Shown here one piece after another: positions 11,334 through 21,950 of a DNA stretch of 64,000 nt; the stretch's first letter is position 1; every line of letters starts with the position of its first letter. The position numbers were made by a program, and so were the translations under genes. A model generated the notes under the pieces. The model had not been told where the DNA came from. It saw only the letters and a list, made by a program, of their open reading frames with translations, and did not search any database. Source of the stretch: Chlorops oryzae (taxonomy: Eukaryota > Arthropoda > Insecta > Diptera > Chloropidae); assembly GCA_020466095.1 (NCBI GenBank), contig CM035806.1, positions 57,826,884 to 57,890,883 on the forward strand. Direction: 5' to 3'.

Positions 11334-11459
11334 TCAGCGTTTAATAACTGATTACATTAAAAACTATAAAATACAAATCAAACTTTGTATGATCTCTTTT
11401 TCATCTTGGGCTGAACTCCATTGCATCTTTTTTTTTACGCTGTAAAACAGCAAGAAATG

Positions 11460-11964
11460 CATATCGCACACCCTCTTCTAACGTGACACAACTCAAAAAT
11501 CGTCAGTTTTGAGTTAACATATCGCACCCTTGCTAATAAATCGGCACAATTCAAAATTTTTTAATCAATTTTTTTATGTACGATTGAATTTTTCTGTAAG
11601 AAACCCAACACATGGATAATTAACGCTTATATTGAATGAACCAGCAGTCGATTAAGAGTGATATTAGTTTAGAAAAAATTTTATTTCTCCTTAGAGTCAA
11701 GAGGGATTGAATGATTGTTGAGAAATGCGAAATTCTGAATTGTGCCGATTTAGTAGCAAGGGTGCGATATGGAACTTGATCATAGTTCACCTCTCTACCT
11801 GCACGAAAAATTCTACTCCGATTTTGTTATTATAAAAAGCCGAAAAACCCCGTCAATGCCTTTCTTCTTGCTTTGATTGACACTGCGACGCATTTTGTTT
11901 TTTGCGTTTTCTGAAAAATGGGAAATTTTGAGTTGTGTCTCCTTAGAAGAGGGTGTGCGATATG
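11460..11964. mobile_element. MITE with ATCGCACACCCTCTTCTAA ends
   Basis: CATATCGCACACCCTCTTCT at 11460 is matched by the inverted copy ending at 11964. The repeat continues for about 40 bp (ACACAACTCAAAA) with few mismatches. A second, related MITE sits inside it. Confidence 0.75.
11518..11771. mobile_element. Nested MITE with ATCGCACCCTTGCTA ends
   Basis: CATATCGCACCCTTGCTA (from 11518) and its inverted copy (ending 11771) extend through AAATCGGCACAATTC, about 40 bp in all. The first ten bases match those of the surrounding MITE, so one family member has inserted into another. A third copy of the same element lies at 44063-45606, interrupted by a mariner. Confidence 0.75.
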
Positions 11965-12349
11965 TACATATTAAATATTGTTTGAAATGCATTAGGATTC
12001 CGGATTTTCTTTTAAACACATTCAAAAACGCGCATATTTTTTAAGGCACGAGGTAAGAAAATTGTATGTAAGTTTAGACTTTTTTGCGCGAAAAATTTTT
12101 TTACGCGATTTTTTTTACAATGTGGCCCCAATAAGCTGTTTTGTTTGAAAATATTTCTTTTGTAACGCGTTTTTGTCTTACGCGTACATTTTCTGGTCCC
12201 GTCAATCCGCGTAAAAGGAGGATCAAGTGTATAAGATATAGCATGCAAGTGTAGACTAGGCTTAAGAATAACTTGTGCAATAGGCTTAAGCAAATAGGTA
12301 CTCGATACCGAAAAGAAGAAAGAGAGTCAGTATTAAACGTACCGCGAAC

Positions 12350-12696
12350 CATACAATACTACAAGTGACACTCTCTTTTTTTTTTAATTTGCTAGTAGGT
12401 TTGATAAGAATACATATGAGCGAAAACGACAGCGAGAATAGTCGATACGAGTGCGACTGAAAATGACTGATAGCTGTGGGGATTTTAAAATTGTTTTTGA
12501 CTGTGAGTTAGTGATACTGGCATTGGACGTACATGCGTTTTGGTGAAAGTCTATACTTTATTGCGGCTGTATTGCTTTTGTTGAATGTCCAAACTGTGTG
12601 GTGAAAGTCCATGTTACATACAATTTTTCCACGTCCGCTCACCCGTCTCGGTGATTTTTTCCCGCCATAACCAAGTGTCACTTGCAGTATTGTATG
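12350..12696. mobile_element. hAT-type MITE, CATACAATACTACAAG family, copy 1
   Basis: CATACAATACTACAAGTGAC at 12350 has its inverted partner ending at 12696. The flanking octamers CCGCGAAC and TCGCGCAC agree at 6 of 8 positions, consistent with an aged 8-bp duplication. The interior next to the left end matches, in reverse, the right end of the element at 60912-61840. Confidence 0.65.
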
Positions 12697-12764
12697 TCGC
12701 GCACGAAGACGGATGCCTTTTTTTTACCACAGTAAGTCAGAAGTGATAGTCCTCGCCTAATAAA

Positions 12765-13700
12765 ATGGATAGCCTGACAAAACTCTCAGCAAAAAAATTG
12801 AGATCCGTTGGCGAAAGCCTTGAGCTCCCGCGATTTGGAAAAAATCGCAGTTGTTAGTACGTTTGCAAGACGTTGACGCTGAAAAATTACAAGCGGCCAT
12901 AGCTCAACATGTGGACGGAGATTTTTTCGATCAACGGGAATTGCAGATAGAAGAGGATATTTGCGAATATCGCAACTTTCAGATCAGAAATAATAAAATA
13001 TTTGCCGAATTCAGAGAGAATTTTCCAGTTGAGGAGAAAATTAAAAGTTTTGTGTTAGAAGAAGAAGAAAAAATTCCAGAAGCTTCTGAAAAAAGTTACG
13101 ACGCACCAAATTTACAGCTACAAGAAGAAGTTCATCGAGATGAAAACATTCTTTACGGCGGAACACAAAAGTGTGATAGAGACAACATATTTCGTCGGAA
13201 GAACACCTTCGCTACATAAAAGCTGAACTAAAAGTAACGAGAACGAATTATTGAAACGCAATGCAGCCTGCTAGAAAAGGAAAACGAGATGTTTAAATTC
13301 TCAAAATTTTCCAGCAAAGCCGCCAACAGTATTTCGTTGAAAATATTAAGAAATTTCATAACGGAATACGATGGAAATAGTGATGCACGAAAAAAGTTCG
13401 AAGAAGACTGTGCAACATATTATATTGACAACTTGATGTTAGCAAGTAAGTTATCGATGAAAGAGGCTGAATTAATCGAGTACATCGCAGACGCGATCCC
13501 AAACACATAAATACGGACACAAGCCTTAATGCAACAATTCACAAATAAAGGCGAATTACTGAAGGCTCTTTCGGGAATAAAACTTCAAAAGCCCGGCTTG
13601 TCAAAACAACAGCTCAATCCAAAGAATTTTAAAACTGCGGACACCGATTTTCAACCTTCACAATCGAGAAACCATTCGGCACCGCTCTAAAAATAAAATC
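12765..13700 (+). pseudogene. Decayed gag-like gene with a SAP-type N-terminus
   Basis: Translation from ATG 12765 gives MDSLTKLSAKKLRSVGESLE and, after one in-frame stop, LLVRLQDVDAEKLQAAI, which resembles a SAP DNA-binding motif. The frame 12851-13219 is acidic and glutamate-rich. A later frame (13289-13510) has ISLKILRNFITEYDGNSDAR and YIDNLMLASKLSMKEAELIE, the layout of retroelement capsid (gag) helices. Stops and frameshifts separate the pieces. No zinc knuckle is seen. It may belong with the RT remnant that follows, but the connection is not proven. Confidence 0.4.
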
Positions 13701-13959
13701 AGATGAATTTAAAAAAATTACAAAAAAAAAACAAAACAACTAAATTGCTAGAAGTACAAACTTAAGGGTAAGCAACGGCACCCCAAATATTGCTGAGAAT
13801 CACGAGTTTCTGCGAACAAGAAGATGCTCAAAATGCAGTTAACGTGGAAAGAAGAAGCATCGAGCTGTGCGCAATTACAACGCAAGCAGCTGCCCGCGGA
13901 CACACTGTTGCCGAACGATCCAGAAGCTATTACGCAGTCCAAACTGATCTGAGAGATCC

Positions 13960-14560
13960 AACATCCAGTTGGGCGCGAGACGAGGCAGCAAGATGACAAG
14001 AAGAGGGACTCAACGACTTCCTCCTAGCGGGTCTCGACCTTTTAAGGCCTCTCAACAGCGTGTGGGGAAAGTGGGAATCTGCGGTGACATAGCTGAAATT
14101 TTGCACCGGATTGACATCAACGATCACGATATGCACTCACAGAGAATCCTGTGGTGGGATCGTGACTATAAATAATCTCATACATACAGTATACGTTATC
14201 AAGGCGACGACTTTTGGAGTTCGATACGCCCATGCATCGTACATTATGTTCGCGACATAAATGCTATGCAGTACCTCCGCCGATGCGAGGCAATCAAATA
14301 ATCGCATTTTGCCCACGATTTCATAGCAAAGACAGCGACGACGATGCTCACAGGCTTTCAGACGACTTGTGAACCATACACGCATCCGGCAGCTTCAGGA
14401 TACGCGATTGGGCATCAAAACACAGCGGAAGTTGTCAGGTCGCTCTAAACCTGGTGCGACGAAGTCAAAAAATATCTCTCTACAAAATTAGGATTCCTGG
14501 AAGATCTTTTCTATCGCCTAAATGAAGATCAAGAAAGGTGTTTCCTTTAAATTCTTGTGT
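13960..14560 (+). pseudogene. BEL/Pao-like reverse transcriptase remnant
   Basis: Fragments in shifting frames read GLNDFLLAGLDLLRPLNSVW, GDIAEILHRIDINDHDMHSQ and CIVHYVRDINAMQYLRRCEA. These follow the order of BEL/Pao RT (LN-LL-GPDLL, then DI-EMFH, then Q-FLW, then the FGA--AP--A-Y--NA region). No continuous frame longer than 70 codons remains and the YVDD region is not legible. It is an old retroelement piece without recognisable LTRs. Confidence 0.45.
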
Positions 14561-15099
14561 ACTGACAATCTTCAAGAAGACTTTTCATATTGCCAGCTTA
14601 CCATCAATTATACTGGGTATGGTAAACTTAAGTCTCGTCGAGAAAATAAAAAATTTAGGTTTTTTTCTGAATACCTCTCTCAGCAACAATGACAACAGTT
14701 ACTAAAATTTACCACATAATTCTAAATCTCAGGGTAACAGCTGTCTTTGTGCCTTGTGAAAATAAAAAATATTTGGTTAGACAATTAATTGTTCTAATTA
14801 TGACATTGTTACGGACTACAACATTTTATAAAAATCGCTTTGCGCATACGTACGGGCACTAAAACTAAAAACTGCTCGATGCAACTTAATATTGAGGGTT
14901 TAGAAGCTCAAAATAGATAAGTATTTACCCACCTGAAATATTTCCAGGTGGGTAAATACCCACCTGAAAAATTAGCTTGATTAAAAATCAATAACAACAG
15001 AATGCCCAATACCAACGTAGATTTATTTTGTATCATTTTGTGTTTAATAAAAAAATTTGACCGGCCTGCGAAAACCGAATATGTATATGTATAAGGTGG
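14561..15099. other. Intron 1 stretch with one perfect short hairpin
   Basis: No gene is seen. A perfect 15-bp inverted repeat GTATTTACCCACCTG (14921-14935, complement at 14945-14959, 9-nt loop) overlaps a second near-palindrome at 14945-14966. Confidence 0.5.
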
Positions 15100-15713
15100 C
15101 CCTTATTTTTAAATTTCGGTTTTTTGGTCCTCCGGCAGCGGATTCATGTTAGAAATGTTATGAGCCTCCCAAACGTTGAGATAGGTCAAACTAGCGATCA
15201 TGCGATTATTTACGTTTACCGCGCGGTTGCATTAAGCCAACGAACATATCAGCATTTTTGACCAAGAATATTGGTATAGGTCAAGAACTCGAGAAAGCAA
15301 TTGCTTACGTTCGCAGCGCAGTTCGTTGATCTGGACAAGCAGATGGTCGTTTTGGCCAAAAGTGCAAGTCAGCATTTTGGCCGCGTTCAGAACTACATGC
15401 GCAATAATGGTGCAATACAGGCGACCAAATAAGCACACATAATATGCTAAATCAGGTGGATGTTGAAAGAGCGAAGTATGTCGGAAGAACGATTTCGACA
15501 CCACTGGGAAATAACAGTCGACAGAAGCAGATAATCACTATAAAATATTGGTGCAAACTCCAATCTGGGCTTTTACTTTTCGTCTTTGATCTTCGTCAGT
15601 AATGTCGTCTATAGAAATTAAGTTTGTTTATTTTAGTAATAAAGTATAAGAACTTAACAACGAAAGGTCCCGCGTTTACATTTTTCACCAGACAAGGACG
15701 AGCCTCCTAACAT
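15100..15713 (+). repeat. Probable 5' LTR of a Ty3/gypsy element
   Basis: Immediately after about 15713 the sequence TTTGGCGCCGCCGG resembles the TGGCGC-type primer-binding site of gypsy-group elements, placed just ahead of a degraded gag. Upstream there is a TATA-like ACTATAAAATATTGG (about 15538-15552) followed by TCTTCGTCAGTAATG-type initiator text and later AATAAAGTAT, the usual U3-R order. The 5' border is uncertain because the second LTR is not in the window. Confidence 0.4.
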
Positions 15714-16189
15714 TTGGCGCCGCCGGTTAACCAGATCACGTTTCATAACAGTATCCGGTAAGGAACTAAATATATAAATTAAGAAAGTTCTATCTGTTTC
15801 TGGTGATTCCTAGAAACGAAAATCCGCTTGGAATCTTGTCGGTTGGCTCAGATCCTGGCTTAATTATAGACATCAAATTGCATTATCTGTTATAAGTGGA
15901 CAGACGCTATTGCAGTCCCAAGTGTTTAATACGCTAGGCAGTGCGATTCGTTTGTAAGTCAGAAAACCAGATTCTGAGCGGCCGACTTGATTCTTTGTAA
16001 AAGGGTTAAATCGCAGATTTATAAAATTGTGTGTGTGTTTACGACTCTTTTTGAGTAAATTTTCTCGCGGGACGAAAATATTAAGGATTGTCGATTACTG
16101 CTCACAAAAGGGCGAGTATCAGTTAATTCTCTAAGCAAGGACTTTTAGAATAAAAAATATAACAATAATAAATAAATAAAAAAATAATA

Positions 16190-16640
16190 AAAGGCGAAAT
16201 TGTCAGCGGTAGCAGAGAGGAATTGGCAGCATGCAGGCAAGGCATATAGGAAACTGTTCATCAATTTAGCACTAGAATCGAAGGCTTGCTAGAGGATGTT
16301 AGGAAAGAGATTAAAGAGCCACATGGTAAAAGCAGATTGATGGTGTTTTTCCAGGATCTGGCTGTTAGAACATTTATTGCAGGAATAAAATTTCAATCAT
16401 TAAGGAATCTCTGCATTGGAGGAGAAAGTAAATCATTGGTTCAACGTGTAGAAGCAACAGAAAAAGGCCAAAGATACCAAAGAATTCAATGCCCTCTGAA
16501 GGGTTGGCTCAGCCCAGAAGGCATCTGGTACTCATATGTTTCGAGTGCAATCAAGGACATGTAGGTCGAAACTGCCCCAGACTAGCGGGAGCACCACGGA
16601 GAAACTCCCATGCCCCCAGTCAGCACTAAGGGGCTGGGGG
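16190..16640 (+). pseudogene. Ty3/gypsy gag 3' part with zinc knuckle
   Basis: The frame 16286-16564 contains FFQDLAVRTFIAGIKFQSLR, typical of the capsid C-terminal region of gypsy gag. In another frame a nucleocapsid knuckle CFECNQGHVGRNC (about 16527-16565) follows. Its spacing is C-X2-C-X3-H-X4-C, one residue short of the usual CCHC box. Frame changes and the damaged knuckle show that the gene is dead. It lies between the putative LTR/PBS and the protease region, in the expected order. Confidence 0.6.
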
Positions 16641-16849
16641 GCATTGCAGGGCGCCGAGCCAACGCTTGCATATGAAACAAGAAAAATAAACAATGATGGT
16701 TCCGAAGGAGATATTTTGAAAAGAGTTGGTGCCAGTATGGTCAATAATGGAGGAAAAATGCGAGATTCAATGATAAAAAGGACAAATTAATCATTCTGAG
16801 AGGAGATGAATCTAGAAAAGTACTGTAGCGATATGCAAGAGGAGGTATA

Positions 16850-18985
16850 TCAAAAACATTTTTGGCGAAATTGGAAAGAAATGAGAATTTTACTGTAACA
16901 CGATTAGATGGCGACGAGAGTGCCGAAGTAATTGACTCATTTGTACGGATACCCTGTACCGCTAACGGTGAGCTCATTTTACTCGTGGACTCTGAAGCAG
17001 ATTCCAGCCTAATACAACTTAAATCCGTAAAAAGCGACACGCCCATTGACACAAGCTAGCGCAAATGATTATCGGGGTCAGTAAAAATTCAACATGAAGA
17101 GGTGAAAATACTTCAGCTGAAATTACACGCCGTCATATTGGGGCGCGACGTTCTTTGGAACCGTGTGTTTATATATTCAGTTTAGAAGCAATTGATTTTT
17201 TTGGCAATACACAGCAACTGTGTGTCCTCTCAATACTGCCGACAAAGAAAATTGAACATGTGCATGTTGATGGCAACATCGGTTCATGCGAGTTCGGTGA
17301 AAATAGTACCACTCAAATTTGAAACGTAAAACTCCACAGTAGTAGTAGAAAAGCGGGAGTTAAATACAAATATATTCCTTGGAGGCGCGATTACAGAAGT
17401 CCGCCATGGCGTCGGATATGTGCCCATGTTAAACGCCAGTGAGCAGGATATAGACATAGAAATCACATTTTCAGATTTAAGAGATTTCACGCAGAACGGA
17501 AGCCCAGACATAAATATGATACGAAGCCACGAAGGCACCCAAAGGATACTTCAATTGTTAGAAACAGTGATAACAGACGAAAATTTGAATAAGGATGAGA
17601 AGGACTCAATAAAGCGTATTGTTAAGGGGACCTTCTGGTCTAGAACACGAAAATTAAGGGTATTTTGATGATTTTTTTTTTTGGTAATTAGCCAAATAAA
17701 AAACGGGTTTCTAAGCTTGCAGGATTATTATCTTATTTATTGACACTCCGAAAAAAATTTTGCTGTATTTTTGTGTTTTTTTTTTTTTTGTATTTTAAAA
17801 ATGATGCCGAAATGGACGCTTTTTGAAAAATTACCTCCGTTGCGTACACGATTTCTTAAGTTCGGGTTATTTGAAAAAAGAAAAAAAAATACATATTATT
17901 AATCAGAATGAATTCGGCTATCGCGTGAGCCAGACGAACAAAAAATTACGCAATTTTTAATTTAACACATCCAAACGCGATTTTTTGACCATTTTTTTTT
18001 TATTGATGTTGTGAATAACATATTAAAATTTCAGACGAATCGGTTCGATGGTTTTTTTATTTTCATGTGCAAGATCAAAAATAGTAGTTTGAGATAAACG
18101 CATTAAAAGTTGTTCTGATCAAGCATGCTGCCTACTGTGTCCACCTACTAAAACGGCTATAGAAAAGAAAATATTGTCAATATCTTCACAAAACTTTGCC
18201 AGCATATTCTTAGAAGTCTATTCTTCCGAAATGTATTTTAAACAAAATCGATTTTCAAAAAATTCTAGACCAAAAGGTCCCCTTAATGAATTTGAAGACA
18301 TGTTTCAGTTGGATAAAGAGCCCCTTACACATACCAAAGTCCTTACTCACGAAATACCAACTTTACCAGGAGTGGCGCCTATGAATATACGGCAGTATAG
18401 GTTGCCAGAGGCGCACAAAGTATAGGCAAGCAAATAGGTACTCAGCGTATCTCCCTGGAATTCTCCAATTATTTTAGTCCCGAAAAAAACCACGACCGAG
18501 CGGCGAGAAAAAATGGAGATTTGTTTTCGATTTCAGAGAACTTAATGCAAAAACGTTAAAGACAATTTTCCAAATTTCACGCATCGATGAAATCTTGGAC
18601 CAACTGGGATACAGTCGATATTTTTCAACTCTCGATTTGGCCAGCGGCTACCGTCAAGTCCTAATAGACCCAAAAGACAGAGAGAAAATAACTTTCAGTA
18701 CTGGAGCAGGACACTACGATTTCAAGCGTATGCCATTCGGAGCACCAGCCACGTTCCAACGTATTATGCATACGCTTCTCATAGGTTTACAGGGTAAAGA
18801 CTGTTTCGTATATTTGAACGACATCGTTTTGTATTGTGGAAGCCTTGAGCGACACGAAGAACGACTGAAACGGGTGCTTTCTTAGGGAAAATAACTTGAA
18901 GCTGAAAACGGAAAAATTCGAATTTTTAAGCCGCGAAGTGGTGTACTTGGGCAACAAATGCTCCGAAACAGGTGTCCTTCCGGAT
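16850..18985 (+). pseudogene. Ty3/gypsy protease and reverse transcriptase, inactive
   Basis: Protease-like text GELILLVDSEADSSLI (about 16969-17016) has DSE where the active site should read DTG or DSG. RT follows after a MITE insertion (17626-18282): FEDMFQLDKEP, HKVT-like primer text, RFVFDFRELNAKT, DQLGYSRYFSTLDLASGYRQ (motif A) and MPFGAPATFQR (motif B). The catalytic box reads YLNDIVLY instead of YLDD, which removes an essential aspartate. At about 18900-18985 NLKLKTEKFEFLSREVVYLG is the usual RT thumb. After that the element ends and Jockey LINE sequence begins. Similar in type to 17.6/297-group elements. RNase H and integrase are missing. Confidence 0.8.
17626..18282. mobile_element. 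piggyBac-type MITE (TTAA target) inside gypsy pol
   Basis: GGGGACCTTCTGGTCTAGAA at 17626 has its inverted copy (one mismatch) ending at 18282. TTAA flanks both sides (17622-17625 and 18283-18286), the target of piggyBac transposases. If one TTAA and the 657-bp element are removed, the gypsy frame reads through (..IKRIV to EFEDMFQ..), which confirms the borders. The interior holds no transposase. Confidence 0.85.
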
Positions 18986-19550
18986 CATGGTTTCGTTTTG
19001 CTGTGTAATACTTTGTATGTAACTGAATGTTTTTTTTTAGTTGGATTTTATTATTTTCAATATTATTATCTATACAAATTTGTTAATAAAAATTTTTTAA
19101 TTCGTGAATCCGTTGATGTATTGCTTCTCTCAGAAACTCACTTAACTAATAAATGCTTCTTCGCAATTCCTAGATATATATTTTACAAAACCAATCATAC
19201 AGATGGTAAAGCACACGGTGGTACAGGCATTCTTATCCGTAAGAGAATTAGGCTCTTCCTAATGGAATCGTATGCAACTACTTTTATACAAGCAACAACA
19301 ATAAGTATTTGGGCTAATAGCAAAAGCATGTCAGTCTCGGCGGTATACTGGCCACCGCGTCACACTATTTCAGAAAAAATGTATATAGATTTCTTCAAAA
19401 CCCTCGGTGATAAATTCATCGCAGCTGGAGATTATAATGCAAAACACACCCTCTGGGGTTCCCGTCTTTGTAATCCTAAAGGTGCTCAACTATATAGGGC
19501 AATTATGAATAATAATAACAATCTCGACTTTGTTTCTCCTAGGAAACCTA

Positions 19551-20366
19551 CACCGAGAGAAAAAGGTAGTTATATTAACTGAAAAAGCAGGTTAAAATAA
19601 CCGAGTTCACCGTTAATTCTTAGCTTATGTGTAGTAGCAGTCGATTCAACAGTACAAACACAGTCAATAGGGATATAACTACCTGATGGTTGATATAACT
19701 GTCTCGCGGTTAAATCAACTGTCACCAGCAACTGGGAAAAAAAAATAATTTTTGCTTTGACTTTTTTTTATCTTCTTTTATAAATATTTTTTTTTAAATT
19801 AAATTATTATAATTTTTCTTTATTTATTTGTTTCTATTTAAATCTTTTTCTCTTTCATCTCTTTAAATTTTCTCGCCTCGGCCGAGCCTTGAACCGCTGA
19901 CTTCCACTTCGCTGGGCGAACGTCTTAACCATTACGCTAAACGAACGAATTTAATTTGTTGGTCAAAATGCTCACTTGAGCTTATGGTTGCTCAAGTTTT
20001 GGGGAACGTGCTTAAGGAATTGTTTCACTCCCAAAATTTTTTGCTTGAAAATGAACCATTAAAAAAAATTAAATAAATTAAAATCTTAAAAATTTAGGAG
20101 AAAATTTTTGCCTTAAAAAACAACTACACTCTGAACAAAAAAAAAAACTGTAATTAAAAAAAAAAAATCCAGAAAAATTCCCGCCGCCAGCAGGGATAGA
20201 TACGTCTAAGTGAACGAAAGCGAACTTGAACATAAAAAGTGACTATTTTTCAACTGTTGATTTGACTTCCTTTTCCAGTGCATTAAACGGGGAATACAGT
20301 TTATTTGACCACTCTTACTTTAACTGTTCTAAGTGGTTGATTTAACTGTTCTTATTTCTCTCGGTG
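19551..20366. mobile_element. TA-flanked (Tc1/mariner-type) MITE carrying a tRNA-like segment
   Basis: The ends CACCGAGAGAAA (19551) and its inverted copy (to 20366) are flanked by TA (19549-19550 and 20367-20368). Removal of the 816 bp plus one TA restores the Jockey endonuclease frame (..PRKPTYWPADP..). The interior is AT-rich with no frame. It repeats the phrase TTAACTG/TTAAATCAACTG near both ends and includes a tRNA-like block. Confidence 0.8.
19869..19945 (-). other. tRNA-derived (SINE-like) segment with pol III box matches
   Basis: Read on the minus strand, TAGCGTAATGG matches the A-box pattern and GGTTCAAGGC the B-box pattern, with tRNA-like spacing (..GTTAAGACGTTCGCC..GTGG..). The stems do not pair well enough for a functional tRNA, so this looks like a tRNA relic or SINE head caught inside the MITE. 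Confidence 0.4.
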
Positions 20367-21532
20367 TACTTATTGGCCAGCGGACCCAAATAAATTACCA
20401 GATCTTATAGATTTTGGCATTATAAAAGGGATTAAAAGAGAATTCATATCAACATATACGTTTGATCTGTCTTCAGATCATTCTCCAGTGTTATTCCTAT
20501 TGAACGAAAGACCAAAACAAGTTGATATTCCCCACAGATTAACAAATTTCAATACCAATTGGCTTAAATACAAAAAGTATATAAGCTCACATATACACAC
20601 CAATTACAAAATCGAAAGTAAAGAGCATATTGATGACGCCGTGACAGTTCTTACTTCTATGTTGACTTCAGCAGCAGAGAACTCTACGCCTAAGTACATT
20701 AAAACGGAAAAGGTGTCCTTTACAAATACTGAAATAGAAAATCTGGTGGCCTGTAAAAGAAGGTGCAGGGGGGAATGGCAACAAACCCGATCACCAGCAG
20801 CTAAATATAGATTGAAAGAACCGGAAAAGAAGCTCAAAGCAGCCCTTTCGAGGGAGAAACGATTTGAACAACATAAATTTGTGCAAAACCTTACTCCGAA
20901 AGGCAAAAATCAAAAATCCTTATGGCAATCAATACGTGGGGTGAAGACTCCGGTCGAAAGTGAATTCCCTATTAGAGTTCCTAACGGTGGGTGGGCGCGT
21001 AACGACGAAGAGAAGGCTTACGTGTTTGCTTTGCACCTTAGTAAGGTATTTCAACCAAATCCAGGTAGCTTTGTTCACCCTGTTAGACTAAGTTCTGAAA
21101 ACACTCAACAATTGCACTACGAAATAACTCCCAGTCAAACCATTGACGTCATCAAGAATAAATTAGTCTGCAAAAAAGCTCCAGGGTATGATTTGATTAC
21201 TCCGAAAATGTTGAAAAACTTACCTCTTATTGCAGTGGTGTTTATAACAAACCTTTTTAATGCAATAATAAAGTATGGTCATTTTCCACATGACTGGAAG
21301 AGATCGGTCATAATTATGGTGCGGAAACCAGGTAAAGATCCTTCTCAAGCCTCATCCTACAGGCCGATTAGTCTTCTTCCTTGTCTCTCGAAACTATTTG
21401 AAAAACTACTTATTCCGAAATTGTCGTCATTCTTACTAGAACAAAACATTATTCCCTCTCATCAGTTTGGATTTAGGGAAAAACACGGTACAATCGAGCA
21501 AGTTAATCGAATTACAAACGAAATAAGAATCG

Positions 21533-21950
21533 TGTTTAAGTTTAGAAAAGGGGAGCTAAATCAAATTACCGTGCAGCACATAAACTGCAGATATTTTAAA
21601 TTTAACTTGTATCAGACAGCACATGAACTGTTGATACTCGAAGTCAATATGAACGCTTAAGTGAATTGATCAGTCAAGAGTTTAGAATTGGACTTATTTT
21701 TATTGATCATTTGCACTTCTTTTATACAATTTTATTGCTTAGTATGCTATTCTTATGACCAATATTTTGTTTAATTTAATTAAATCGTATATTATGCACA
21801 AATATATTGGTTATGTATGAGCGAAACGAAATTTGATATCTTTTGAGTTCAACGTATGACTTTTTGTCTTGAATGCATTAAATGCTTACAAATGGTTTTT
21901 ATTGTTTTTCATTCTCTTTTTTTTTATTCTTTCGTACAAAACTAATTACA
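21533..21950 (-). repeat. BEL element 3' LTR
   Basis: Nearly identical to the LTR at 34713-35126 over its whole length (for example GTGCAGCACATAAACTGCAG in both). The inner end reads ACTAATTACA instead of ACTAAACA, a small indel typical of the noisy copy that follows. In element orientation it begins TG near 21950 and ends CA at 21533. Confidence 0.88.

Larger units (their letters stand above)
9608..12229. mobile_element. pogo/Tigger-like TIR element hosting a LINE and MITEs
   Basis: The ends read CACTTGATCCTCATTTTACG (from 9608) and, inverted, CACTTGATCCTCCTTTTACG (ending 12229), each flanked by TA (9606-9607 and 12230-12231). Ends of this type with a TA duplication suit the pogo branch of Tc1/mariner. 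Stripping out the RTE LINE (9786-11333) and the MITE at 11460-11964 leaves roughly 0.55 kb, so this is a non-autonomous element. Confidence 0.6.
19070..21532 (+). pseudogene. Jockey-like LINE copy 1, ORF2 5' part (endonuclease and RT start)
   Basis: The 5'-truncated copy begins about 19070 (KFVNKNFL..). Endonuclease motifs are intact: LLLSETHL, AHGGTGILI, AAGDYNAKHTLWGS and, after a MITE at 19551-20366, DLSSDHSPVLF. The frame 20488-21532 then gives the linker and RT fingers: KAPGYDLITPKML, WKRSVIIMVRKPGKD, SSYRPISLLPCLSKLFEKLL and HQFGFREKHGTIEQVNRI. At 21533 the RT is cut by the BEL element, and it resumes at 35127. EN nicks target DNA and RT copies the LINE RNA at the nick. Apart from the two insertions this copy is well preserved. 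Confidence 0.85.

Noticed and set aside
19869..19945. Functional tRNA gene
   Set aside because: A and B boxes are present, but the acceptor, anticodon and T stems do not pair, so it is listed as a tRNA-derived relic.
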